Numbered from the stretch's first letter, positions 31,226 through 40,299 are shown. The stretch: DNA of 64,000 bases from Dokdonella sp. (GCA_024707225.1 JANQAE010000004.1:620001-684000); one strand, 5' to 3'. Notes: a model not told the origin generated them from the letters alone. Program-made: numbers and translations.

Positions 31226-31482
31226 CTTCGGATCCCCACCGGGACGGTGCGGTGTCCGTCCGGCTTCGTTCCCCGCAGCGGCCGCCGGCCCTGTGCCGTC
31301 GGTCCCCCCACCGCAGGTGCACGATACGCCCAATTTTGTGAAAGCGTCCACAAGATTGCGTGAGCGACGACGATCGCGGCGGCATGGCCCGCATACGCGT
31401 GCCTGAGAACGAGGGCAGTCTCTGGGTTTTCGCAGTCGGGCCGCTCCGTGCCCGCGTTGCGCCAGCGCCCGGATGCGCAGCC

Positions 31483-31839
31483 TCAGCGCCGGTCGCGCAG
31501 ATTCATCGCGCGGGCCTTCAGCCAGTTCTGCAGGCAGGCCAGCGGTCCGAACAACAAGGTCACCGCGAGCCAGGCGTGCTCGTAGCCTTCCGCGTCGACC
31601 GGAGCGACGAAGAAACCGTAGAGCGAAGTCACGATCAGCGGTACGGTCCACGCGCACAGGACCCAGCCGCCGTAGGCATTGAGCTCGTACCAGTTGCGAT
31701 CGGACCGGAAAGCGGCCGCATAACGCACGCCGAAACTGTGGTTCATCGGCACGCGGCGGCGGATCATCGGTATCGACACGCCGATCACGAGTGCAGCCAA
31801 GGCGAGGCCGATCAGCCCCAGTATCGCCGGCGAATTCAT
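31483..31839 (-). CDS. SdpI family membrane protein
   Basis: 118 residues, three predicted membrane helices (ILGLIGLALAALVIGVSIPM; GWVLCAWTVPLIVTSLYGFF; WLAVTLLFGPLACL). Between helix 1 and 2 is RRRVPMNHSFGVRYAAAFRSD and RNWYELNAYGG, matching the SdpI pattern PxNxxxGxRxxxxxxsxxxWyxxnxxgG. In Bacillus SdpI is both immunity protein and receptor for the SdpC toxin; in proteobacteria the family's role is unknown and no toxin partner is visible here. Start ATG 31839. It lies upstream of the DUF11 gene with a 257-base gap, probably separately transcribed. Confidence 0.8.
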   Translation of the reverse strand: MNSPAILGLIGLALAALVIGVSIPMIRRRVPMNHSFGVRYAAAFRSDRNWYELNAYGGWVLCAWTVPLIVTSLYGFFVAPVDAEGYEHAWLAVTLLFGPLACLQNWLKARAMNLRDRR

Positions 31840-31972
31840 GCGTGCGGGCCCCCGAAGCCCGGCCGACTACGGCCCTGGCGCCGATGCTACGACGTCGATG
31901 CCGTCACGCAAAGTCCACGGGTGACGGGCGCGGCGGCCGGCCGGCGAGGCATCGGACCGCCGCGGGCAGTCG

Positions 31973-32131
31973 TCAGATGCGTCCCATCAGGAGCAGGATG
32001 ATCAGGATCACGACGACCAGGCCGAGGCCGCCGCTCGGGCCGTAGCCCCAGCCGCGACTGTACGGCCACGACGGCAGGGCACCGACGAGCAGCAGGATCA
32101 GCACGATCAGCAGAATGGTCGACAAAGCCAC
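31973..32131 (-). CDS. DUF3309 family small membrane peptide
   Basis: 52 residues from GTG 32131 (ALSTILLIVLILLLVGALP), chosen because AAGGAGA lies about 8 bases upstream; the longer ORF-track start is Arg-rich and out of family. Two membrane helices flank PSWPYSRGWGYGPSGGLGL, the conserved DUF3309 centre. Family function unknown; such peptides are common in envelope-stress regions of proteobacteria. Ends GRI. Confidence 0.85.
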   Translation of the reverse strand: MALSTILLIVLILLLVGALPSWPYSRGWGYGPSGGLGLVVVILIILLLMGRI

Positions 32132-32474
32132 GGCGTTTCTCCTTACCTGCGAAGGCTCCCGGAGGAGCGGATGCGGTCCGCGGCGCGAGTGCGTCGTCGC
32201 ACGCCTCGTCGAGTGCGCAAAGTTCACACGTGCACCGGGGATCCCGGGTTCGACAAGTAGCGGCGCGGCGGTGAATCGGTCCTGTATTGGTCTGCTCGCG
32301 CTGGTTCGATACGACGCTGCGGTTCAGATGCGGGCGAGGCCGGGACGGCCGGCTATCGTCGACCTGAACGACGCGACGCGACACGCGTGCGATTCATCGT
32401 CTAGTCCGCGCGGCCCGTCTAGGCTGCGTCCTCACCGACTCGCTGCGTGCGAGTCCAGCCCAAGAGGACCTGCG
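32132..32474. other. Divergent intergenic region
   Basis: About 340 bases between DUF3309 and the EF-hand gene. No gene seen; it must contain both promoters. No clear -35/-10 pair identified. Confidence 0.45.
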
Positions 32475-32759
32475 ATGATGAAGTTGCCGCGTATCCGCAA
32501 ACCGCTGTTCGCCGTCTCGCTCGCCGTCGTCTCGCTCGCCGCCTTCGCGCAGACGCCGCGCCCCAATTCCGGCGAACTCGCCCCCGAGTGGACCCGCACC
32601 GACACCGATCGCGACGGCTTCCTGACCAAGGAAGAGCTCGTGCCGTTTCCGAGCGTGCTCAAGCAGTTCGAGGCCATCGACACCGACCGCGACGGCAAGA
32701 TCTCGCAGGCCGAGTACGCCGACTGGGTCGACGCCGGCAAGCCGACCAAGGACGGCTGA
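32475..32759 (+). CDS. Secreted EF-hand protein
   Basis: 94 residues, ATG 32475 (or 32478) after AGAGGA. Signal peptide MMKLPRIRKPLFAVSLAVVSLAAFAQ, then two canonical EF-hand calcium loops, DTDRDGFLTKEE and DTDRDGKISQAE, with Asp at positions 1, 3, 5 and Glu at 12. Small periplasmic or secreted calcium-binding protein; partner unknown. A strong intrinsic terminator follows 65 bases downstream, so this is a single-gene unit. Confidence 0.92.
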   Translation: MMKLPRIRKPLFAVSLAVVSLAAFAQTPRPNSGELAPEWTRTDTDRDGFLTKEELVPFPSVLKQFEAIDTDRDGKISQAEYADWVDAGKPTKDG

Positions 32760-32823
32760 GTTCGCGTACACGAGTCGATCCGAGAACTGATTCAGATCCC
32801 GTTCCCCTCCCTCGGGACTTTTC

Positions 32824-32853
32824 GAAGCGACCTCCACGGTCGCTTCTTTTTTT
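32824..32853 (+). terminator. Intrinsic terminator of the EF-hand gene
   Basis: AAGCGACC-TCCAC-GGTCGCTT with 8-base perfect arms, followed by CTTTTTTT. The only textbook Rho-independent terminator I found in the window. Confidence 0.92.
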
Positions 32854-32933
32854 GCGCGATGTTCCGGCTCGACGCAAACGATGGCACCTGATGACGGCGT
32901 CGTCCGTGTACGGACGAGTCCTCGGAGATCGTC

Positions 32934-34502
32934 ATGTCCGTCCCACTGCGCCTGCTGTGCCTGCTGCTCGCATCGATGGCCGATGCGCACGCCGCCACGT
33001 TCATCGTCACCCGCGGCGACGACCCAGTGCCCGGCGTCTGTGCCAGCGGCGACTGCTCGCTGCGCGAGGCGCTCGACGCGGCCGTCGCCACGCCTGGCGA
33101 GGACACGATCGTCCTCGGTGCCGGCCAGTACACGGTCACGCGTGGCGCGCTGCCGGTCTACGGCACGGTGCTGATCCGGGGCCACGGCACTGCCGCGACG
33201 CGCATCGTCGGCGTCGGCGATTTCGATCTGCTCGCGGTCACGCCGTTCGGGGCGCTGGCGCTGGAGACGATGACGCTGGCCTCGCAGCGGCAGGCGGTCA
33301 CGCTCGACAGCGGATCGCTGGTGCTGCGCTACGTCGAGGCGCCGAGCGGTGGCGGCGGAATCTCCGGCGCGTCCGGCAGCGGCCCGGCCTCGGTGCGCGT
33401 CGAGCACGCGGTGCTCGGCGATCCGCTCGCCTGCGAATGCGGCGCCGGGTCGATGCACGTCAGCGACAGTACGCTCGACAGCGTGCTGGTCTTCAACGGC
33501 GGCGCCGATCTCGTGCTCGATCGCGTCGAGGTGGCCGGTCCGTCGGCCGTGCCGTACGGCATCGCGTTCACGAGCAGCGGCACCGCGACGATCCGCGACA
33601 GCGTGATCCGCGACCAGGCCGCTCCGCTGGTACTGGGCGGCACCGGCGGCGACGTGCGGATCGCCCGCACGCGCTTCATCGGCAACACCGGTCCGCTCTA
33701 CGGCAGCCGCGACGGCATGGTCTGGATGGAGGACGTCGAGTTCCGTGACAACGTGGTCGACGACGACAGCCTCGCCGCCGGCCTGCCGTCGGTTCTGCTG
33801 GCGCAGGACCAGATCGCCTGGCGCATCTCGCGCGCGCTGTTCACCGGCAATCGCGGCGGCGGCGGCTCGGCTGCCAACCGGATCGGATCGACCGTGCGCG
33901 TGCTCGCCGGCGGCAACGTCACGATGAGCGACGTCACGTTCTACGACGACACCTTCCGCAGCGGCGTCGTCAACGGCGTCGGTCATGCGATCGGCGTCGA
34001 CACCGCCGGCGAGGCCGCGATCCTCTGGCTGTTCAACGCGACGCTGCGGATCGGCCCTGCGGTGCCGTCCAACGCGGTCGCCTCGCTGATCGCGGTACGC
34101 GGCGGCGCCGCCAACGTGCGCGTCTTCAACAGCATCCTGCACGGCAACTGCGCGTTCGCGACCGGAGCGGCGATGTTCCAGGCCGAGGGCGACATCGAGT
34201 CGCCCGGCAACAGCTGTCAGCTGCCAGCCGCCACCAACAGCGTATCGGTCGCGCCGATCGATCTGTTTCTCGGCTCCTTGGCCGACAACGGCGGCTTCAC
34301 GCGGACGTTCCTGCCGACGCGCTACAGCCCTGCGGTGGACCACGGCTCGACGACCTGGTGCAACGTCGCCGGCGCGATCTTCTCGCGCGTGGACCAGCGC
34401 CGCTTCGTGCGGCCGGCCGGAGCGGGCTGCGACAGCGGCGCGGCCGAGTTCGATTCGATATCCGACCTGATCTACGCGAACGGAGCCGACGTGGCCCCCT
34501 GA
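32934..34502 (+). CDS. Secreted CSLREA-type beta-helix protein
   Basis: 522 residues, ATG 32934 after GGAGA. Signal peptide MSVPLRLLCLLLASMADAHA, then FIVTRGDDPVPGVCASGDCSLREALDAA: the CSLREA N-terminal domain that precedes beta-helices in many bacterial surface proteins. Helical rungs follow (STLDSVLVFNGGADLVLDRV, DSVIRDQAAPLVLGG). C-terminal LADNGGFTRTFLPTRYSPAV and CDSGAAEFDS is the usual closing module. It ends ISDLIYANGADVAP; LIYANGAD may be a decayed form of the LFADDFE tail. Likely surface-exposed or secreted; function unknown. Confidence 0.87.
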   Translation: MSVPLRLLCLLLASMADAHAATFIVTRGDDPVPGVCASGDCSLREALDAAVATPGEDTIVLGAGQYTVTRGALPVYGTVLIRGHGTAATRIVGVGDFDLLAVTPFGALALETMTLASQRQAVTLDSGSLVLRYVEAPSGGGGISGASGSGPASVRVEHAVLGDPLACECGAGSMHVSDSTLDSVLVFNGGADLVLDRVEVAGPSAVPYGIAFTSSGTATIRDSVIRDQAAPLVLGGTGGDVRIARTRFIGNTGPLYGSRDGMVWMEDVEFRDNVVDDDSLAAGLPSVLLAQDQIAWRISRALFTGNRGGGGSAANRIGSTVRVLAGGNVTMSDVTFYDDTFRSGVVNGVGHAIGVDTAGEAAILWLFNATLRIGPAVPSNAVASLIAVRGGAANVRVFNSILHGNCAFATGAAMFQAEGDIESPGNSCQLPAATNSVSVAPIDLFLGSLADNGGFTRTFLPTRYSPAVDHGSTTWCNVAGAIFSRVDQRRFVRPAGAGCDSGAAEFDSISDLIYANGADVAP

Positions 34503-34674
34503 GCGGCGAGCCGAAACGCGACGTCTCGGCGCAGTGCACCTGAACGTCGTTCCCACGACTGCGCAGACCTCGCGTGACTGCGCGCTGCACGCCGCTTACT
34601 GGAGAGCCGCTGCGGGCCGACGCGATTCAGCCCGGCAGGCGCATAACCTCAGCACGCCCATCCGGAAAATCGCC

Positions 34675-34842
34675 ATGCAGATCGAACAGCATCAGAAGTG
34701 CGCACACGCGCCGTGCCGTTGCCAGGTCCCGACCGATACCGAGTACTGCTCCGATCACTGTCGCGAGCACGAGCACGAGGTCGGCGAGAGCTGCAGCTGC
34801 GGCCACGCCGATTGCAGCCCGTCACCGACGGCAGGCCTCTGA
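34675..34842 (+). CDS. Bacterial metallothionein (SmtA/BmtA-like)
   Basis: 55 residues with nine Cys and several His: KCAHAPCRCQVPTDTEYCSDHC then GESCSCGHADCSPS. Spacing matches SmtA-like metallothioneins (KCAHxxCxCxV...YCSxxC...CGHxxC), which bind zinc, cadmium or copper through a zinc-finger-like cluster in the cytoplasm. Start ATG 34675; the ORF-track start 47 codons upstream is not coding-like. A diverged second copy is at 43289-43519. No SmtB-type regulator adjacent. Confidence 0.87.
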   Translation: MQIEQHQKCAHAPCRCQVPTDTEYCSDHCREHEHEVGESCSCGHADCSPSPTAGL

Positions 34843-35192
34843 GGTCGGCACAATCGGCCGGCTACAGATCGCGCGCGGCTGCGCTGCGTTCATATCCGAT
34901 GGGCGCGGGATCATGAAAGCGGCGCCATGAGAACCACTCGTCTGCGCCGGCATCGTGATCGGTACGCGCCGCGCCGGTCGCCAAGCCGCTGGAGCACCTC
35001 GCGCATTACCCGCCTTTTCATCTTCATCGATCCTGTCACGAGATCGTTCGCCGGGTGCCGATACGCCAGGCGCGGCCTCTGCTGACCACTACGAGACGTT
35101 CTAGCAGGCCGCAGGGCGATCGATCACGTGGGGCGATGCGCGCGGCGCGTGCGAACGCGAACGCGCGGCTGCAAGAGGGCACCGGTCCGAGC
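34843..35192. other. Intergenic region, no gene seen
   Basis: 350 bases with lower GC than upstream DNA. Marks the beginning of the lower-GC stretch that runs to about 40.3 kb. No gene or structured element recognised. Confidence 0.45.
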
Positions 35193-35561
35193 TCAGCGCC
35201 CGGCTGCCTGCAGGCGCTCCCAGTAGCCGCGCGCCTGCGCGAGATGGGTCTTCGGACTGTCGAGGAAATAGACCAGCGACGTGCCGCTCGCAAAACAGTA
35301 GCGCCGGCCGTCGTCCGGATCGACCCAGTTGAGCGAGCAGTCGGCCTGGATGCGCGCGCCAACCGCCAGGCCATAGACGTCGTACCGGTCGAACTCCGCA
35401 TCTATCGCCTTCGCAGGCACCGCGGCTTTCCAGATGCCGCCGGCATGCGCATGTATAGCGGCAGCCTGAGCAGCATGGGGCGGTGGCGAGACATCGGATT
35501 CGGCGCCCAAACCTACAGCCAGACCGAAGTAGGAAAACGTCAGGACAGTGAGCATAGTCAT
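35193..35561 (-). CDS. Small secreted protein with YHS-like domain (tentative)
   Basis: 122 residues from ATG 35561 (MTMLTVLTFSYFGLAVGLGA, signal peptide). The ORF-track start 108 codons upstream lies in non-coding-like sequence. The C-terminal half NWVDPDDGRRYCFASGTSLVYFLDSPKTHLAQARGYWERL resembles a YHS domain (dp.G..yyF.s......F...P..y...). YHS domains are linked to metal or haem-associated proteins, but the lone Cys pair here (CSLNW, YCF) is not a full metal site. Family assignment is uncertain. Monocistronic. Confidence 0.6.
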   Translation of the reverse strand: MTMLTVLTFSYFGLAVGLGAESDVSPPPHAAQAAAIHAHAGGIWKAAVPAKAIDAEFDRYDVYGLAVGARIQADCSLNWVDPDDGRRYCFASGTSLVYFLDSPKTHLAQARGYWERLQAAGR

Positions 35562-35965
35562 ATGCTTACTCCGCGAATACACAGCGTACAAGCCCGTTCT
35601 GGCGCGACCACCCCGACGTATGTTACGCCTCGGCTGCGTTGATCGATCGTATCGTTGAAGGACGAACGCGTGGCCGAGCGTCGGTGCGACCCTCGACAAC
35701 TCGGCAGCTGTGGTCGGTTCGATCTGATACGTTGGTCGTGGCGGACATGTCGACCGGTGTTGGACGGGAGTACAAGCTGCCGTTTCAACGCAACCGGTTG
35801 TCGCCGGCCGTGCGATCAGACTCCCGTTCTCTGAATGGCAGCGGCTGGTCATGGGAACATGGCGGGATAGATGCCGCTTCGTCACGCCCGATACGGCATT
35901 CGTTTGCCCGCACTCGCCATACGATCACCTCGCACCACGCACCACGATAATGGATAGGGGTAGCC
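35562..35965. other. Divergent intergenic region
   Basis: About 400 bases of lower GC. Contains the promoter region of the GH27 gene; AGGGG just before ATG 35966 is its ribosome site. No gene seen. Confidence 0.45.
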
Positions 35966-38086
35966 ATGAGATCGAATTCGTCGAACCAATACCCGTCCTG
36001 CGGCCGTTCGGCCACTTTGGGATTGAGAATCCTCCTCGCGCTAGCATGCTCGGTCGCCGGTTCCGTCGCCGACAAGGCCGACGCCTATGTCCCGCCGCCG
36101 CGCTCCTTGGCGCCGCCAATGGGATGGAATACCTGGTATAGCGTCAACGTACACATCGATGCGCAACTCATTGCCGACATGGCAGACGCGCTGGTCACGA
36201 GCGGCCTGAGAGATCTCGGCTACAAGCAAGTGGGCATGGATGCCGGCTGGTGGATGGCCAATGCAGGCCCGGCCCGTGACGTCAGCGGCAACATCATCGT
36301 CAATCCGGGGTTCTTCGCCGGAACGAGTTTCACCACGATGAAGGACCTGGCCGACTACGTGCACGGCAAGGGCCTCACCTTGGGAATCTATACCGATACG
36401 GGCCCCGAAGGCTGCGCGGGACATAACGGAAGCGGCGGGTACGAAGTGCAGGATGCGGCCCTGTTCGCAAGCTGGGGCATCGACCATGTGAAGGTCGATC
36501 ATTGCGGATCCAATATCAGCGGCCGGACGACCGAGCAGTCCTATCGGGTCTGGCGCGATGCCATCAGTCTCACTGGTCGCGCGATCACGCTGAACGTTTG
36601 CAATTGGGGACAGGAATCGCCGTGGACCTGGGGACCGGGTCTTGGCCAATCCTGGCGATCGGGCCACGACATATGGGCCAGCAACCCCTTCGCCTGGAAT
36701 GATGTCGTGGTCAACTTTGATGCCAACTACCATCCCGGCTCGTCGGGCCCCGGCGCATTCAATGATCCAGACTTCCTCATCATCGGCCCGCAGTTCGGTG
36801 GCGGCCTGTCCGTCAACGAGGAGCAGTCCTACTTTGGCATGTGGGCCATCTCCGCCGCTCCTTTGATCCTGACCGCGGATATCCGAAGCATCGGTCCGGC
36901 GACGATGGCGATCGTCGGCAACCCGGAGGTCATCGCAGTCAACCAGGACGCCGCCTACATGCAAGGCGTCCTGGTGTCGAAGATCGGCGACCTGGAGGTC
37001 TATTCCAAGCCGCTGGCCGCGACCGGCGAACGCGCTGTTCTGCTGCTCAATCGCGGTGCCACGGCCGCGACGATCACGGCGAACTGGTCCGACATCGGCG
37101 TTTCTGCCGGATCGGCGACGGTGCGCGATCTGTACGCGCGAACGAATCTCGGCACCTTCGTCAATAGCTATACCTCACCGTTGATTCCGCCGCACGGCAG
37201 CATGATGATCAAGGTGAGCGGTAGCGCCTCGACCCCACTCTATGCCGCGACATCGGTCGTCGCTGCCGGATTCGAGGCATCGAAAGCGATGGACGGCAGC
37301 CCATCGACGATGTGGCACTCGTCCTGGGAGGACCGTTATTACTTTCCGCAGTATGTTCACATCGATCTCGGTGCGAACCGCATCGTCAACCAGGTCAAGT
37401 ATCTGCCTCGTCAAGATCAGCTCTCGGATCCCGTTGGTGGCAAGAACGGCGTCATCACCGACTACCGGATCGAGACGCGTGTGGCGGGCGGCGATTGGGT
37501 CGGCGTGGGAAGTGGCTCTTGGCCGATCGACATGACCGAGAAACACGCGTTCTTTCCCCCGCGCCAAGCGCGGTTCATCCGGCTCGTCGCACTTTCCGGA
37601 TTTAACGGATTCGCATCGGCTGCCGAGCTCTCCGCCGACCATCTCGGCCCCTCGACCGGCACCCTGACGGCGCCCGTATCCGCTTTCGCAAGTTCGGTAT
37701 ACGCGACGGGCTTCGAGGCGTCGAAGGCGATCGATGGAAACCTTTCGACGATGTGGCACTCCTCGGTCATGCAGCAGTGGACGTATCCACAGCACGTCAC
37801 GCTTGACCTCGGATCGATCAAAACGGTGAAGTCGCTGACCTATGTGCCTCGCAAAGACCAGATTACGGATCTGGCCGGCAGGAACGGCGTGATCAAGTCC
37901 TACAATCTCCGGCTGAGCCTGGACGGATGGACCTATGTCTCCGCCGGATCCGGCAGCTGGCCGGTCGATATGGCGCAGAAGACGATCATCATCAGTGACA
38001 CCTCGGCTCGCTACGTCCGGCTGGAAGCGTCGGACGGGCACAACGGGCTGGTCAGTGCTGCTGAGGTCTGGGTCGGGGTGCAGTAG
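35966..38086 (+). CDS. Secreted GH27 alpha-galactosidase with two CBM32/F5-F8C domains
   Basis: 706 residues. Signal region up to about 40 (LRILLALACSVAGSVAD), then LAPPMGWNTWYSVNVHID, the GH27 opening. Catalytic nucleophile Asp in VKVDHCGSN (about residue 178) and acid/base Asp in FNDPDFLIIGP (about 269) are both kept, so the enzyme should hydrolyse terminal alpha-galactosides or related sugars. A beta-sandwich follows (EVYSKPLAATGERAVLLLNR), then two tandem F5/8 type C modules with the same FEASKAxDGxxSTMWHSS start, evidently a duplication. GC is visibly lower and codons differ from the flanks, suggesting acquisition. No transporter or regulator for galactosides is adjacent. No FxDGFE tail. 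Confidence 0.93.
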   Translation: MRSNSSNQYPSCGRSATLGLRILLALACSVAGSVADKADAYVPPPRSLAPPMGWNTWYSVNVHIDAQLIADMADALVTSGLRDLGYKQVGMDAGWWMANAGPARDVSGNIIVNPGFFAGTSFTTMKDLADYVHGKGLTLGIYTDTGPEGCAGHNGSGGYEVQDAALFASWGIDHVKVDHCGSNISGRTTEQSYRVWRDAISLTGRAITLNVCNWGQESPWTWGPGLGQSWRSGHDIWASNPFAWNDVVVNFDANYHPGSSGPGAFNDPDFLIIGPQFGGGLSVNEEQSYFGMWAISAAPLILTADIRSIGPATMAIVGNPEVIAVNQDAAYMQGVLVSKIGDLEVYSKPLAATGERAVLLLNRGATAATITANWSDIGVSAGSATVRDLYARTNLGTFVNSYTSPLIPPHGSMMIKVSGSASTPLYAATSVVAAGFEASKAMDGSPSTMWHSSWEDRYYFPQYVHIDLGANRIVNQVKYLPRQDQLSDPVGGKNGVITDYRIETRVAGGDWVGVGSGSWPIDMTEKHAFFPPRQARFIRLVALSGFNGFASAAELSADHLGPSTGTLTAPVSAFASSVYATGFEASKAIDGNLSTMWHSSVMQQWTYPQHVTLDLGSIKTVKSLTYVPRKDQITDLAGRNGVIKSYNLRLSLDGWTYVSAGSGSWPVDMAQKTIIISDTSARYVRLEASDGHNGLVSAAEVWVGVQ

Positions 38087-38630
38087 AAGGCTTTGCCTTT
38101 CGCGCTTTACGGAGCTCGCGACCGAGTGGCATGACCCCCGTCGCGAGCCGGTATGGGGTTCGATCGGCGCTATTTTTTTCCTGGATCGGCCGCTTTCATG
38201 GAGACACGGCCAGCTCTTGTATCCGGGCATGTCCAAGGAAAATCCGCAGGCACGCTTGGGCATCAGATCGGCAGTGGTCGCAAGCGGCACGCATCTCCGA
38301 AGATCCTTCTGACACTCGCGTTCACCATAGGGTCCGCCGACCGCGCGGAGCCGGCGCTTCACGACTCGAACCCGCACCGACCACCGTCGCAACGATCCTG
38401 TCTTGGCCGTCGAGTAGGCGTCGCCACACTGGATGAGAGTCGACAGGCCTTCCATAATGCCGCTTCTTCCCCGAAGCGCAGGTAACCTCACGTCTTACCT
38501 GAGTGGCGCCGCCCAGTCGGTTCCGGCGCGACGCGCGCATCCAGCGCGGGCATCAGCAATCCTTCCCACCGCCTACCTGTCGGTGGTCGAATCGGCGATC
38601 TCCGTTCACGTTTCTACCTGCCGGTGCCCC
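38087..38630. other. Intergenic region, no gene seen
   Basis: 540 bases after the GH27 gene. A weak hairpin AAGGC-TTT-GCCTT lies immediately after the stop (38090-38102). Otherwise nothing recognisable; the nucleotidyltransferase ORF extends back into it but with poor codon use. Confidence 0.45.
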
Positions 38631-39479
38631 ATGATTCCCGAGCTGCCGCCGCCCCAGTCCGTCACGCTGGCCGCCGTCATCGGCGCACTGCGTGCCGACG
38701 CCCGCATCGAGGCGATTCTCGGCGCGGGCTCGCTGCTCGATGGTGCATTCGATGCGCACTCGGACCTCGACCTCGTCGTCGTGGTCGGCGCCGCTGCCCA
38801 TGCGGACGTCATGGCAGCGCGACGGCCGATCGCCGAGCGCGCCGGATCGCTGCTCGCCGCCTTCACCGGCGAGCACGTCGGCGAGCCGCGCCTGCTGATC
38901 TGCCTGTACGGCCCGCCGCTGGTGCACGTCGACCTGAAGTTCGTCACCGTCGATGCACTCGATGCGATGGTCGAGCGGCCGCGCCTGCTGTGGGCACGCG
39001 AACCGGCCGCGATCGCCGAGCGCCTCGACGCCGCCCGGATCGCGTGGCCCGACCGCGATCCGCAGTGGTTCGAGGACCGGGCCTGGATCTGGCTGCACTA
39101 CGGCGCGACCAAGGCCGCGCGCGGCGAGCTGTTCGAGGCGATCGGCCTGCTCGCCTTCTTCCGCGAGCAGATCCTCGGCCCGATGCTGCATCGGAACGCC
39201 GGCCGCCGGCAGCGCGGCGTGCGCCGCATCGAATCGCCCGCGACCCTCGCCGCGCTGACCGAGACGCTGGCCGGGCATGACCGTAGTGCGGTCAAGGCCG
39301 CACTGGCGGCGTCGGCCGCGCTGTATCTGCAGCTGCGCGCAGATGAGCCGCCGCCACGGCCCGTGTCACGGATGCCCGATGCGCTGTCGCGCTTCTGGGC
39401 GCAGGATCAAACCGCTCCGGAGGACGAGTCGACGCTCAAGGTCGGCGACGACTGCCGGAGCGAGAACCATTGTGGATGA
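38631..39479 (+). CDS. Nucleotidyltransferase-fold protein (antibiotic/MNT-type)
   Basis: Start taken at ATG 38631 (MIPELPPPQSVTLAAVIGAL), since the 66 codons upstream look non-coding. The pattern GAGSLLDGAFDAHSDLDLVVV is the GS...DxD metal-binding motif of DNA polymerase beta-like nucleotidyltransferases, with a third acidic residue plausibly in VHVDLKFVT. The C-terminal half is helical (RAWIWLHYGATKAARGELFEAI), as in aminoglycoside or lincosamide adenylyltransferases and minimal nucleotidyltransferases. 282 residues. Substrate unknown. The last 44 bases overlap the convergent gene 39436-40299; the tail after SRFWAQDQ looks unusual, so the natural C-terminus may have been altered by insertion of that neighbour. 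Confidence 0.8.
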   Translation: MIPELPPPQSVTLAAVIGALRADARIEAILGAGSLLDGAFDAHSDLDLVVVVGAAAHADVMAARRPIAERAGSLLAAFTGEHVGEPRLLICLYGPPLVHVDLKFVTVDALDAMVERPRLLWAREPAAIAERLDAARIAWPDRDPQWFEDRAWIWLHYGATKAARGELFEAIGLLAFFREQILGPMLHRNAGRRQRGVRRIESPATLAALTETLAGHDRSAVKAALAASAALYLQLRADEPPPRPVSRMPDALSRFWAQDQTAPEDESTLKVGDDCRSENHCG

Positions 39480-40299
39480 CGGCCGTCGTCAGGATGGTGA
39501 TGACCAGGACCGCTATCGTGATGGCATCCTTCCTCTTTTCTATTTTCCCAACGAAAGAATCGGGGGAACGCTCCGGAAATAGAGCGATGCCAACCGCAAA
39601 CACGATCGAGACGGCCAGCATCGACAGTAGAGCGTAGTACGCGAAGTCGATCAGCTTCGCGCGCTCCCTGATATTGGACAGGGCCCTTCCTACGACGCCT
39701 TTCGAACTGAACTGCTTCGCCTGGTCGCGTGCCTCCCGGTAGGCAGACTCGCCCTTCGAGTTCTTGTACTCGTGCAGATACTTGACGATCTTGCTGTTGA
39801 CCTCGTGCGAGTACCGGCCATTGTCCTGAAGAAGCTGCTTGGTCTCGGACTTGTGCCCGACCTTCCGTGTCGGAGTTTCGGTCGAATGCAGGATCAGGGT
39901 CGCCATCCCTTTGTCGGAGCGAATGCAGACATCGCTATCGGACGAATTGTAGAACGTCAGTATCAGGCGCCCGTTCCACAACGGGTCGACGGTGACCGAG
40001 TTCACCAGGATGCCTTTCGCGCTGATCCCCGAACGCGCATGGACCGTGCCGATCACGCTACCGGTCAGATAGATTCTCTCGAGCGTCACGACCACGACGG
40101 ATGCGCGCGCCTTGATCCTGACCTCCACCATCTGCGAAGAGTCGGCCCCCTTGGGATAGAGCTCTTCCGCGGTGACGGGGTTGATGACAAACCCGATCCT
40201 CAAGTCATAGCCCAAAGGACTCAGTTGATCCTGGTCCCAGGGCTCGATCACGAAACGCTTCTGCCGGTGCTTCTCCAAATCAACGCTCGAGAACGCCAC
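39436..40299 (-). CDS. dCTP deaminase/dUTPase-fold domain fused to two C-terminal membrane helices; catalytic residues missing
   Basis: 287 residues from GTG 40299, fixed by GGAGG 5 bases upstream. N-terminal 160 residues follow the Dcd pattern: KRFVIEPWDQDQLSPLGYDLRIG, VVTLERIYLTGSVIGTVHAR, SGISAKGI, VDPLWNGRLILTFYNSSD. From memory of E. coli Dcd (GRSSLARLGL; VLEFYN), the catalytic Glu138 position is Thr here (ILTFYN) and Arg115 is Ala, so deamination is unlikely while the nucleotide-binding fold remains. A charged helical linker (EVNSKIVKYLHEYKNSKGES) leads to two membrane helices (YYALLSMLAVSIVFAVGIAL; AITIAVLVITILTTAVI). GC is far lower than the neighbours. Possibly a nucleotide sensor tethered to, or opening, the inner membrane; that is speculation. 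Confidence 0.8.
   Translation of the reverse strand: MAFSSVDLEKHRQKRFVIEPWDQDQLSPLGYDLRIGFVINPVTAEELYPKGADSSQMVEVRIKARASVVVVTLERIYLTGSVIGTVHARSGISAKGILVNSVTVDPLWNGRLILTFYNSSDSDVCIRSDKGMATLILHSTETPTRKVGHKSETKQLLQDNGRYSHEVNSKIVKYLHEYKNSKGESAYREARDQAKQFSSKGVVGRALSNIRERAKLIDFAYYALLSMLAVSIVFAVGIALFPERSPDSFVGKIEKRKDAITIAVLVITILTTAVIHNGSRSGSRRRP

Noticed and set aside
39436-40299. Functional dCTP deaminase (dcd)
   Set aside because: The catalytic Glu and one substrate Arg appear replaced, and two membrane helices are added; the housekeeping name would mislead.
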